A stretch of DNA of 64,000 bases, from contig MEHQ01003965.1 in NCBI GenBank assembly GCA_008828725.1, forward strand, positions 94,501 to 158,500. Direction: 5' to 3'. A program made the translations under genes and the position numbers. Below the pieces are notes generated by a model, which saw only the letters and a program-made list of their open reading frames with translations, had not been told where the DNA came from and searched no databases. This stretch comes from Saccharina japonica. Taxonomy: Eukaryota > Sar > Phaeophyceae > Laminariales > Laminariaceae. Positions 54,201 to 62,067 of the stretch are shown here, in pieces (position 1 is the stretch's first letter; every line of letters starts with the position of its first letter).

Positions 54201-54218
54201 GGGGTTAACACACCTTAA
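34360..54218 (+). CDS. Plastid-targeted NAD(P)-binding protein with inserted CIA30 domain, twelve exons
   Basis: Inferred exons: 34360-34614, 39047-39283, 41339-41464, 43771-43878, 45348-45500, 46294-46529, 47323-47421, 49065-49221, 50131-50244, 51423-51598, 51903-52040, 54125-54218. All introns are GT..AG and phases agree, giving 1893 nt and about 630 residues. Residues 1-22 form a signal peptide (NIIVALTTLACLSTVYS) followed by Phe23, the Phe-led import motif of stramenopile plastid proteins. A Rossmann fold begins at VVLVTGATGGVG (136-147), with DLVVGDIRD in exon 3. Exons 5-9 carry the CIA30 (complex I intermediate-associated protein 30) domain: GGFVSIRTKNL, YNALRLRVKGDGNRYKF, WMDVDIPFNAL, LSKFELDGDLNPNFSAGPF. 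The SDR fold resumes with IPATIIRPCALTEEP (exon 10) and DDIAELVVASLL. Plants and algae have proteins of this arrangement, some needed for photosystem II biogenesis; the exact role here is inferred only. ATG 34288 is an alternative start that would bury the signal peptide. The family is secure; splice sites were read by eye. Confidence 0.9.
38795..38995. repeat. Pyrimidine-rich tract in intron 1
   Basis: CTCTCCCTCTCCACCTCCCACC-like sequence on the plus strand, ending just upstream of the exon 2 acceptor (TTTTCTTCCAG at 39036-39046). It could act as an extended polypyrimidine tract. A (GGGTA)5 run lies further downstream, in intron 2, at 39394-39420. Confidence 0.5.
39394..39420. repeat. GGGTA pentamer repeat
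   Basis: GAAGGGTAGGGTAGGGTAGGGTAGGATA: five GGGTA units just downstream of exon 2 of the SDR/CIA30 gene. Four GTGAGCA units (AGTGAGCAGTGAGCA) precede it at 39343-39372. Short and intronic, not telomeric. Confidence 0.85.
40325..40455. repeat. GATCTGTAT dispersed tandem repeat, copy 2
   Basis: Same TGATCTGTA array plus the tail CTAGCTCATGTTGCCGGGTG and CCGTCTAGTCTGCATGATCT as at 24485. A downstream AGATGATCTGTAGATGATCT block at 40542-40600 also matches the sequence that follows copy 1 (24700-24770). The duplication therefore spans more than 250 bp. Confidence 0.8.
41565..41655. repeat. GTT microsatellite
   Basis: (GTT)n with GTG, GAT and GCT interruptions, just after exon 3 of the SDR/CIA30 gene. 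A related GTT-rich run lies at 52185-52295 in the last intron. Confidence 0.95.
42400..42515. repeat. AGTACTCGGAGTAT palindromic cluster
   Basis: Repeated TACTCGGAGTA / ACTCCGAGTATA / AGTACTCGCAGTA motifs, many self-complementary (TACTCCGAGTATACTCCGAGTA). Looser copies extend back to 42190. Intron 3 of the SDR/CIA30 gene. No gene. Confidence 0.7.
43663..43742. repeat. 40-bp tandem duplication before the exon 4 acceptor
   Basis: Two nearly identical 40-bp units start at 43663 and 43703 (ATGGATGCGTGTACGTAAGC...TATATGCTGATGTTA). The second ends 28 bp before the exon 4 acceptor, so the branch-point region itself was duplicated. Confidence 0.9.
44297..44516. repeat. 21-bp tandem repeat in intron 4
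   Basis: About ten copies of a 21-bp unit (CTACTGTTGCACGCGAACAGA and variants). Because 21 is divisible by 3, all frames remain open across it and give repetitive products (TTVAREQ, LLLHANR), which are not exons. Confidence 0.9.
45090..45322. repeat. CAA-rich microsatellite with AATGAGAGCAA units
   Basis: (ACA)n/(CAA)n runs interspersed with AATGAGAGCAACA units, ending 25 bp before the exon 5 acceptor (GTTGTAG at 45341-45347). Open in several frames on both strands but plainly low complexity. Confidence 0.95.
45597..45905. repeat. Tandem repeat of CATAACAGCAGGTTAGGATCTA
   Basis: Five to six degenerate units of about 60 bp. Each contains CA(T/G)AACAGCAGGTTAGGATCTA followed by TAGATAGT/ATATAGATC palindromes. 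Intron 5 of the SDR/CIA30 gene. Confidence 0.8.
46100..46240. repeat. 47-bp tandem repeat x3 before the exon 6 acceptor
   Basis: Three essentially perfect 47-bp units start at 46100, 46147 and 46194: ACCAGCCGGGGTCACACAGA, then AGGAGGGTAAACACAGGAG and a T8 run. The final T-tract and CTCCACCTTTCTCTC lie 30-50 bp before the acceptor at 46293, so the repeat supplies part of the polypyrimidine context. Confidence 0.95.
46556..46750. repeat. GGGTTGGGT minisatellite after exon 6
   Basis: G-rich degenerate repeats (GGGTTGGGTNG, GGGTGGGTNGG) beginning 27 bp after the exon 6 donor at 46530. G-runs are dense enough to favour quadruplexes on the transcript. Confidence 0.85.
48400..48705. repeat. Tandem repeat of CCCCTTTACAGCAGTATTATAG
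   Basis: Seven or so units of 30-60 bp, each with CCCCTTTACAGCAGTATTATAG followed by TATGATAGCCCTACTGCCTG or a shorter form. Each unit contains a plausible acceptor-like TTTACAG, which could be confusing for splice prediction. Intron 7 of the SDR/CIA30 gene. Confidence 0.9.
49282..49612. repeat. 11-15-bp satellite, TGTTGACCATG type
   Basis: About 27 degenerate copies of TGTTGACCATG or TGTTGGCCATG, starting 60 bp after the exon 8 donor. Open minus-strand frames over it (NTWSTHGQHM) are artefacts of the repeat. Confidence 0.95.
52575..52930. repeat. TTTCGGCCAG-containing degenerate repeat
   Basis: About a dozen units of 22-35 bp, each with a (G)TTCNTATTTTCGGCCAGNGTGTAGTT-like core. Last intron (intron 11) of the SDR/CIA30 gene. 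Confidence 0.75.
53895..54085 (+). repeat. Dispersed C-tract element, tandemly expanded copy
   Basis: Contains GGTCGGTGAAAACCCGGCAT, two copies of ACATGCTCCGTCCCGGCATT, GGGATGCGGGGGTCTATGG, CATACGACTACGGCCATGCA, a C7 run, then a second half-copy (GGTTGCACAACTACGGCTAT) ending TGTGTACCCCCCCCCC. It ends 40 bp before the last exon of the SDR/CIA30 gene. Confidence 0.7.
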
Positions 54219-54515
54219 CTCTGACTTTAAGGTGCCATAAAATATCACAGGATGGCTGATAGATCGCCTGAAGAGGCTACAGGACCCAACACGCCCGCTC
54301 GAGTAGGGTGCGGTATTATGGCGTTGGTCGTCTAGACTGGGTGATACAAAATGGTCTCGAGAAAATGCAGGGCTCACCACGGCCGCTTGAGCAGGGTGCG
54401 ATATTATTTGCTTTGGTCGTATAGAGTGGGCGACAAAATAAAAGTTGCCTAAGAAAGAGGTTGCAGGGATCAATCGCCACACCCGGTTAAGTGGGCCTTG
54501 GTCCCCTATGTAGAC
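54172..54515 (+). repeat. 85-bp tandem repeat that begins inside the last coding exon
   Basis: Four degenerate units start at about 54172, 54253, 54338 and 54427 with TGGGCGATCAGTCGCCTGAA, TGGCTGATAGATCGCCTGAA, TGGGTGATACAAAATGGTCT and TGGGCGACAAAATAAAAG. Unit 1 contains the final codons (GDQSPEEVAGVNTP) and the TAA at 54216-54218 of the SDR/CIA30 gene; units 2-4 are non-coding and presumably lie in the 3' UTR. The antisense ORF across them is an artefact. Confidence 0.8.
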
Positions 54516-56210
54516 ACTATGTAGACAGGAGAGTGAGGGGCCGTGTTGATGGAGGGGTGGGTGGCGTACGAAGGCCGTAACTCTTCCCCCATGAGATATT
54601 TTTTCCGGGGGGGGTATAATATTTGCAGGGGCTCGTACTCTCGCTGTCTCGGTGCCAAAAGGAAAGGAAGGGCCCACTGCAGGCTCGAAGTATGAAATGC
54701 CAGCAGGGCGTCAGGTGGGGTGAGGGGGCACCCACGGTTCACTAAAACGTAAGGCGCTGTGCTTCTCCTGCGGAAAAGGGTTTCTAACTTAGGGTGGCCT
54801 CATTACCGAGGCATTTCTATGGGATATTTAGTCGGGGGGGGGGTGCCGTACACGAAGACGCTGCGCTTTTTCTTGCGGTAAGGGTTTTTTATCGGGCGGT
54901 CTCCTCATTTGGAGGCGTTTCGGAGGCTGAAGGGTCTCCACCCTGAACGTGTGCCCCCCAGCAGATAGTCCAGATAGTCCAGATAGTCTACACAGATTGC
55001 CGCGCTGGTACAGTAACCAGGTATGAGTATAACCCAAGACTGTGCTTAGTAGGGTACTCGGAGCTACGTAGTAACTAGAGGCTGTGGGTATGTATTAACC
55101 ACTGATACTTGGAGTATGACGAAAACAAGTAGTTTTTGGTACCCCCGGGTACCCGTATACTATTATCAGTACTAATAGTACTATTGATAGTACGATTGAT
55201 AGTACTATTGGTAATATTGATAGTGCACCGTTGGTATTGGAATGATGACAACAAAAAAGACTGGCAGCGTGCTTCCTCTTGTTATACATGGTTTGCATGG
55301 TGTGGATGGTGTGCATGGTGTGCATAGTGGTGTCTAACATGAAGGGGATCTAATATGGAGGGGGTGCACGGTACAGGGGGCGTCATTTTTTGTCGGTGGC
55401 TACGGGGGGGGAGGAGCGAAGGCTGCACGCGCACACGAGCGTGTTCCCGCGTGCGTATGATACACACGTAAATCGTACGAGGGGCACATGTAGAACTGCT
55501 GTAGAACTCGCGCCGGGTTTGGCAACGATCAATCACAAACTATTTTGCCTGGTATCAGGTACGACCTGAGCTCGCAGCAGTATATGATTTTTAAGAAAAA
55601 CAAAATATCGACCGTCAGCGAAATGTGAACTAGCTGAGGGTTTATTTCGGGATCGCCCGCACTACAAACAGACCAGATTATTGTTGTGATATAAATCTCC
55701 CTGGAACGCAAGACGTAATCCAGGGTCAACAGGAGAGTGCAAGGGGGATATCCAATGAAACCTGCGTGCTGCAACTGTATCGATGTCAACGACAGTCCCT
55801 CGCCGAAATGACTGATTTTGGCGACGAACGAAACTTTTCACGGAAGTTTGATGCTATTTCGTCGCTGCTGCTGCTATTCCACAAGTGTAGAGCGTACCTT
55901 GTGGTCTCTGGAACCGATTCCAAAAAAGCTGCCTGTCTGTCTGTCCCCTGGGAGTCAGTCTAGTGTGACCCACGGACGAATTTCGTTCAAAAATTGCTAC
56001 ACCGGTACCGCACGCAACAGGTCGGTAGCCTTCGAGGAGGCGATCGTCATGGTCCAAACCATACCTAATGGGGTGCCCTGTGTGTGGAGTAGTCAGGGTT
56101 GGCTGCCAGCATCCGCGAGCCGAGCAGCAGCAGTCGCGGAGTGGCGGGTCTAGCAGCAGCAACCGCTCGCCCGAGGCCAGTGTCTAATTTTAAGTGGAAT
56201 CGGATGAATG
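54516..56210. other. Intergenic DNA downstream of the SDR/CIA30 gene
   Basis: No supported gene. Contents: G-runs at 54606-54614, 54835-54843 and 55404-55411; repeated AGATAGTCC at 54964-54985; and a (ATTGATAGTACTA)n block at 55160-55222. Open frames at 55766-56153 have no recognisable family features. Confidence 0.4.
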
Positions 56211-56278
56211 GAATTAATGTTTGGGCAGCGTCACACATTTATCTGTGCTGGGAGTGATCAGGTGGCGAAGGCTTTTCC

Positions 56279-56460
56279 CTCCGTCCCAGTCTCGCTTTCG
56301 CGCTCCCTCCCTCCCTCCTTCCCACCCTCTCTCGCTCGCCCTCTCCCTCTCCCGCCTTCCGTCCCTCCCTCTCTCCGTCCCTCCCTCCGCCCCATCCCTA
56401 TCACCCTTCCCTCCTCTCTGCCCCTCAGCTCCCTCCTCCACCCCCCTCAGCTCCCTCTCC
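56279..56460. repeat. CCCTCCCTCT pyrimidine tract
   Basis: About 180 bp of nearly pure C/T on the plus strand (CTCCCTCCCTCCTTCCC and similar). It may form triplex DNA. Not coding. Confidence 0.9.
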
Positions 56461-56601
56461 TATTCACCGTCCTCGAAACAAAGATGTCACGACACAGCAC
56501 CTTGAACCCTTTGACAGACAGCACCTGGTCTGACACCATACTACTAGGTTTTAGTGTTAAACACTCGGCCCTATACCCTTGACAGCGTATGTTTACCTTG
56601 C

Positions 56602-56689
56602 TTGACCTGACATCATTGTGGAATTGTCGAATGTATTTGGCGAAGTTGACCTGACATCATTGTGGAATTGTCGAATGTATTTGGCGAAG
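56602..56689. repeat. 44-bp tandem duplication
   Basis: Two perfect or near-perfect copies (start 56602 and 56646) of TTGACCTGACATCATTGTGG followed by AATTGTCGAATGTATTTGGC and GAAG. Intergenic. Confidence 0.95.
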
Positions 56690-57509
56690 TTGTTCAATCA
56701 TTCATCATAAAGGGCCCGTATTAACGAAATAAATGAATCGACTCGAACGTTCATCTGATTGGTCAAAACATGAATCGCCGGGAAGACAAAATTCGCAAAC
56801 CGGGCTGGTGTTGCGGCGTCGCGCATGCCGGATGCCAAATTCATAGAGTACACAGCAGTCGCTGTTGTATGGCAGTCGAACGAGAGAGGCAGCAGCAGCA
56901 GCGGCAGCCAAGGTCTCATGCCCGTGTACCATGTGCCGTATGACCAAGGCCGTGTGTGCTGTGTCGTTGTTCCGTGCGTTTGGTCTCGGTGGGACTGTCA
57001 TAAATGTTTTCGGTCCGCAGTACACACACTTCACTTGTGGAATAAGCACGCCAACCCGTTCCTTGGCCGTGCAATAACAATTAATACCTTGGTCTAGCGA
57101 GAAAAAAAATGAACACACCTGTGATTTTTTTCCCGATTCGACCCGAGGTATACGGGGTTTTCCTAGCTATTATTTATTCCCCAGTGTCGACTGGATCTCC
57201 AAAACATAAAACATTTTGTTGTCTGTCTGTCTGTCCGAGATCCTTCGAAATATTTACTGATATTTTATGACCGACCATTTGGACCGACACATAATTTATG
57301 AGTCTAATCTCCTCCATGCTCATATCTCTCCGGGTAATATTGTAGTTCGTATCAGAGATTCACATGTCAATGGCAACCAACTAACCCTAATGGCAACGTG
57401 TGTACCTTAAACAGCTTCAGGACACCACGATATGTCTTGCGTTTAATTTCCTCCTTTTTTAGAAGTTAGCAGCATTTAGCAAGTTTTTCGCCCCGACCAA
57501 CGGGCACGA

Positions 57510-57668
57510 AGCTTTCATGCTTCGTCTCGAAAGGGATGCGTGGTCAATTATGAAATGACTAAAATAAGCTACAAATCATTAGGAACGGTGCTCCGTCTCG
57601 AAAGGGATGCGTGGTCAATAGTCAAGTGACTAAGGCAAGCAACAAATGAGTACGCCCCCCCCCCCCCT
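57510..57668 (+). repeat. Second-type C-tract element, two adjacent copies
   Basis: GTCTCGAAAGGGATGCGTGG and TGGTCAATNNTNAANTGACTAA occur twice (57523 and 57596). The second copy ends AAGGCAAGCAACAAATGAGTACG plus a C12 run. The same end sequence is at 62530-62580 and 27085-27190. Confidence 0.75.
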
Positions 57669-60244
57669 AAAATCAGTAATTCTCCCGCCTCCCGCCTCCC
57701 CCCCTCCTCCCTTCTCTCCCCGCACCCCGCACCCCCTCCCCCCGCCCACTAGGGCCATGCAGGGCATGCGTAGACCCGCCCCTGCCGGCCTTGACCTCCC
57801 TACACGCACGCCTGTCCCCCACCCCCCTTACCCCGCCAGCCCCCCCCCAATCCTGCTGCCGCTGAGTGCATTCAAGCATTCAAGATGCGACTGCTGCCTT
57901 ATCGGCAACTTCCTTCCGCACCAATAGCCTATGTAGCCGTTGCGATGCACCTAGGCTGCAGCAGTAGTAGTAGTAGGTACATAGCGCTACTATTATTCAC
58001 TGTCGAACGTACCGGCAGTTTACGGCCATCAAAGCTTGCCCCGCCATTAGCTTCTGCGTAATGCGGCAGTCTTACGGCCTATACACGCATACACTGTCAT
58101 AAACTTATATCATACACGAACCGCCAGCCGCCCTCGTACGGTATCGTTCGTGACAACCAACAAAAAATACTACATGGTTCATGGTATTACTATAGTAAGC
58201 ACTGTACATATATACTCTCTTTATTATCACCATTATTTCCTGCGGGAACCGCCAAACGCGTGAACCGCGCACACGCAGCGTCGACCCTTTCCGAGACGTT
58301 TTTAATCAGTGAATCCGATACCCCGTTTTTTCGTCGCCAGCATTTTTGCGCGTTTGCCTCCAACACCTTTTTCTACCACTACGAAATCGAAACTTATCCC
58401 CCACTAGATCAAAGTAGCTTCCCCCTATAGAACGTTCGTGCAGTGCTGAACGGGCGAACAACCCGCCAAGATGAGCCAAGACGTGAGCGCCGGTACGGAG
58501 GCGAGGGTCCTCGCAAGGCTAACCCTTCGCTGAATTGGACGGGCATCTCCAAAACCATTGCAGGCAACGATTGCAGACAACCCTTCCGTGCTCTTCAGGC
58601 GCCCTGCCTGACGGTTCTCCTCTCGGCCCTACGGTACGTACCGAAAGCCCCCACGGTACAGTATGAACCTTCCCTCGGACATGCCCGGCGCGGATGGCCG
58701 GGTTGGACGAACGCGGACCTGGAAACCCGGGGATGATCTTCATCCATCCCCTATGTGTGGGCGTTTGTGTAACTATCATTATTCCGCATGGCCACTGACG
58801 CTCATCCGTGACGCGCTGCAAGCAATCTGCCAAGCACCTTACAAAGCAGTGCCCACCGGCGGGTTTGACGCCATACACACAGCTACAGAGCAATACGAGT
58901 AGTCAGGACACCTATACTAGATATAGTATATATATAACCCATCAGGTCCTACCCTGTACTACTGCTGTGTACTCTGGACGGTGTTGCAGTAGATAGGGAG
59001 CGTGTACAGGGATATATAGGTATCAATACCAAAGGTGAAACTGTTCTTGGTTTTACGTTTGGAGTAATATGCAAAGAAAACGAGCGCTATGAACTACAGC
59101 CTGAGATTTACAGTCTAGGGTTACACTGAAGTTAATGCACTCAAGTTCATAGCGCTATTAACTACACTGGGGAATCGCTGTTACACTGAAGTTAATGCAC
59201 TGCAGAGCACAGCCGTTCTCAAATAAGAAACCCAGCCTGGTGGACCAGTATTAAGCCGTCCTGCACAGTTGTATGCGCTGAACAATATCACCAAGAACCC
59301 CCGACACATACGTACCAGGTACCAGGCATAGATGCAACCCGTCAATAAAGGCGACGTTTCGACACCCCTCCCGCCACTCACAATGGAGAGAAAATCGCCG
59401 GCCACCAACCGGGGGCTGCGGTCGCGGCGGCATCTCCGCGGTCATGCATCATACATGCACAAGACACAAGGCGTATTGCACAAGACGTATTGCACAACAA
59501 TCCGCGGTCGGATGCGCGCATTTAAGTTTCGCAGACCCACCGACCCCCCCCCCAGTTGCCTCGTTGTCAACTCTGCGGTGCGGGGTTGCGGATGTTTGTT
59601 CCGCCGTCTTCGGCGATACAGCCCCCCTCCTCCTCTTCTTGCGACGAAGTGATAACCCTGTTATCTGGCGTATCGAGATGCTCGTGGGTATCTGGAACCT
59701 GTCGTAACCTGTAATCTGAATATTTCCTATTCCCGGCGTTACTTCGTTCAGGAGGCTTTGCATATATAGCCGCACATGTTGGAGGTGTGGAAGTGGGTTT
59801 GGCGAGAGCTGCATCTTCGACTGACTGGTGTTCAGCTCGTGGAGTCTGCGCTGCCCCTCCCTTCCGTGCATATATGCATATATATACCACACCCATTCAG
59901 GGTGGGTTATTGGTACGGTCGGTGGTGTTATTTTGGCAATGTCCTGCGAAAGCCTTGAGATTGACTGACATTTACTGACAATGCTTGCTCAATGCGTGTC
60001 CATTGATTGTGGATACGGGAACGTAAAGGGTCTTGACGGCAAACGAAGCACTCTACCGAACCCCACCCGCCAAAGCGCCCATCGGGACCGCCGGATTAGA
60101 CCAATCAATACAAACCAGTACGAGGTAGACGATACAAACGATACAAATCGCGACACATTGGACAGATGATGGATTTATTAGTGATCACAGCAGTAGTGTA
60201 GTGATGCTCGCTTCATAATGTAGACCTTTCAGGGCAGATACATT

Positions 60245-60345
60245 TCTGATCTGTATGATCTGTATAATCTGTATGGTCTGTATGATCTGTATGAGCTGTA
60301 TGAGCTGTATGAGCTGTATGACCTAGCTCATCATGTTGCCGGGTG
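60245..60345. repeat. GATCTGTAT dispersed tandem repeat, copy 3
   Basis: TGATCTGTATGATCTGTATA units, some changed to GAGCTGTAT, followed by CCTAGCTCATCATGTTGCCG and GGTGGGGGC, matching the tail after copies 1 and 2. Confidence 0.8.
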
Positions 60346-60865
60346 GGGGCTGTATGATGTGAACGAATATACCCGCAATATTCTCGTAGCGATCTACTCG
60401 TACGTACGTACCAGTTTTCAGGGTATTTCTACTCGTAACTTGTACCAGTACTTGTTTGTATGACGATTGTGAAGCTATGAAGATATACGAGTGCGAGATG
60501 CAGCCTGTACATACCGCCTGCACTGCCAATCGGCAACAAAGGGGGCTGCTAGAGCTGGTATGCGCATGCAGAGAACTACACTATTAATACGAGAGTACTA
60601 TGTATATGATAACATGCCGTCCTGATACAGGGTAATACTGACCACAAACCACATGCATCTCGTTTCTCGTTCGACTTGCTTGCTCATCGATGCCAGCCGC
60701 CAGTATCAGGAAACTACTGTAGCTCACGATGAGTCGTGCGTACACCCGTACGAATAATACGAGTGTACGAGTACGAGGGTCAACGGGCCGGCGACGAATA
60801 TTCTTGGAAATTTATTTCAACATTTCGATTTTCGGAGGGACTGTCCACAAAAACGGTGGCAAATT

Positions 60866-60878
60866 CTGATTGGTCAAG
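60866..60878 (-). promoter_or_regulatory. Inverted CCAAT box upstream of the bZIP gene
   Basis: CTGATTGGTCAA at 60866-60877 reads TTGACCAATCAG on the other strand, a classical NF-Y-type CCAAT box about 120 bp before the ATG at 60994. No TATA box is obvious, although GGAAATTTATTTC lies at 60806-60818. Inference from motif and position only; the same GATTGGTC string is common in this window. Confidence 0.35.
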
Positions 60879-60993
60879 ACCCGCACGATTCTGCAGCCGA
60901 GATTTCCCGCACAGCGCACAGCAGAATCGTCCAGGTGTCTACTCTCGCTACAGAGCACGATACCTCCAGCCTACACCACACTCCACTCGCACC

Positions 60994-61641
60994 ATGGACC
61001 CTGCCATACCGGTCTCGCCTCTGCCCCACGAGCCGACGACCATTCATGACGATTCTCTGCCGCCCTTGGATGACGGTGACCTGGATGGCTTCGACATACT
61101 AATGGACGAGTTTTATGACCCTAGCCTCGACCTGGGCGGGCTGGCAGACCCGGAGCCCATCCCGGCCGGGCAGCAGCCGCAGCAACAACAGCAGCAACAG
61201 CCGCCCCCGCCGCCGCCGCCGCCGCCGCAGCAGCAGCAGCAGCAGCCATCGCATGGCGTTGGTAACGACGGAGATGTCTCGTCCGTCATGAGCGAGGTAG
61301 ACTTCAGGCCGTACGCTGGCTGCGTAGGGAAAGACGTCCGCTCTCTTTCGGACGCGGGCGAGAGAGCCTCGTGGAGTGGTGGTGCAACATCTTGCTGTGC
61401 AGGGGGCGGAGGGAACAAGAGCAGTGAAAACAGCACTCCGAACAGGCCGAACCTCAACGACACCCCTCGCACAACTACGGGTTGGTCAACGACGAGCGCG
61501 TCCGAAGACAGCGACGATTCCAGCCCGATGAGCGTCTCCAGCCGCCCCGGTGCTTCCCCGGCGTTCCCTCCCGCCATGGGAGGAACCAGTCGCCAATCCT
61601 CAGGCGATGCCGATCACTACCCGGCAGCAACAGCAACATCA

Positions 61642-61672
<31 letters not shown>

Positions 61673-62067
61673 CAGTGAAATCCAACGCCAGTACCCCGAT
61701 CCTCCCTCTTACGTACGCCCCTGCGTTCGACGGAACTGGCTATGCCTCTAGCTCCTCCACCTTGCCTCTGAGCTTCGGCAGCTCGCAGTCCACAACGTTT
61801 GCAGCGGCTGCTTCGGGAGCAGTGGACCAGTTGACCGCATACCTCAAACGGCAGTGCGATCGTAGTGGAGACCCTGAGGCGGAGGGTGGTGGAAGTGGTC
61901 TTGGTGCTGGTGGGAGACTAGGGCAGCGGTCGGCACGTTTGCTGTCGGCGAGGGGCGGCGGGGAGGGTGGTGGGGGCGGGGAGGGTGGTGGTCGTGTGGC
62001 GAAAAAGGCGAAGAAGGAGGAGAGACTCATGAAGAACCGGGAGGCCGCGAATCGCTCTCGCGCCAAG
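60994..62067 (+). CDS. bZIP transcription factor, first exon (partial gene)
   Basis: The exon starts at ATG 60994 (context CACCATGGAC, a good Kozak match) and encodes 358 residues before a CCAAG|GTGTGT donor. The open frame extends upstream to 60736, but those 86 residues look like leader sequence. Residues 22-50 are acidic and hydrophobic (DGFDILMDEFYDP), as in activation domains. Residues 60-84 are a polyQ-polyP-polyQ block; further Gln/Ala/Ser/Gly-rich runs follow, and a Gly-rich stretch precedes the end. The last residues, KKEERLMKNREAANRSRAK, match the bZIP basic region (N-R-E-A-A-N-R-S-R spacing) that binds DNA in the major groove. The leucine zipper must be in the next exon; none was found up to 64000. 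Nuclear DNA-binding regulator by family; targets unknown. The phase at the donor is 0. Confidence 0.85.
61190..61245 (+). repeat. CAG/CCG trinucleotide tract inside the bZIP exon
   Basis: Encodes polyQ, polyP, polyQ in the bZIP N-terminal region. A second (CAG)n tract at 61633-61670 encodes polyalanine there. Both are prone to length change. Confidence 0.9.

Larger units (their letters stand above)
56690..60993. other. Intergenic DNA between the SDR/CIA30 and bZIP genes
   Basis: No gene was recognised. Short ORFs at 56705-57118 (minus), 58443-58902 (plus) and 59449-59892 (minus) lack family patterns and splice-supported partners. Contents: C-tract element relatives at 57510-57660, a direct 24-bp duplication GTTACACTGAAGTTAATGCA at 59122 and 59182, and the third GATCTGTAT array at 60245-60345. 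The segment from about 60780 to 60993 should hold the bZIP promoter. Confidence 0.45.

Noticed and set aside
58443-58902. Plus-strand coding segment (TLIRDALQAICQAPYKAV)
   Set aside because: Some protein-like composition, but no family match, no clear splice sites and a strong antisense alternative; not enough to call a gene.
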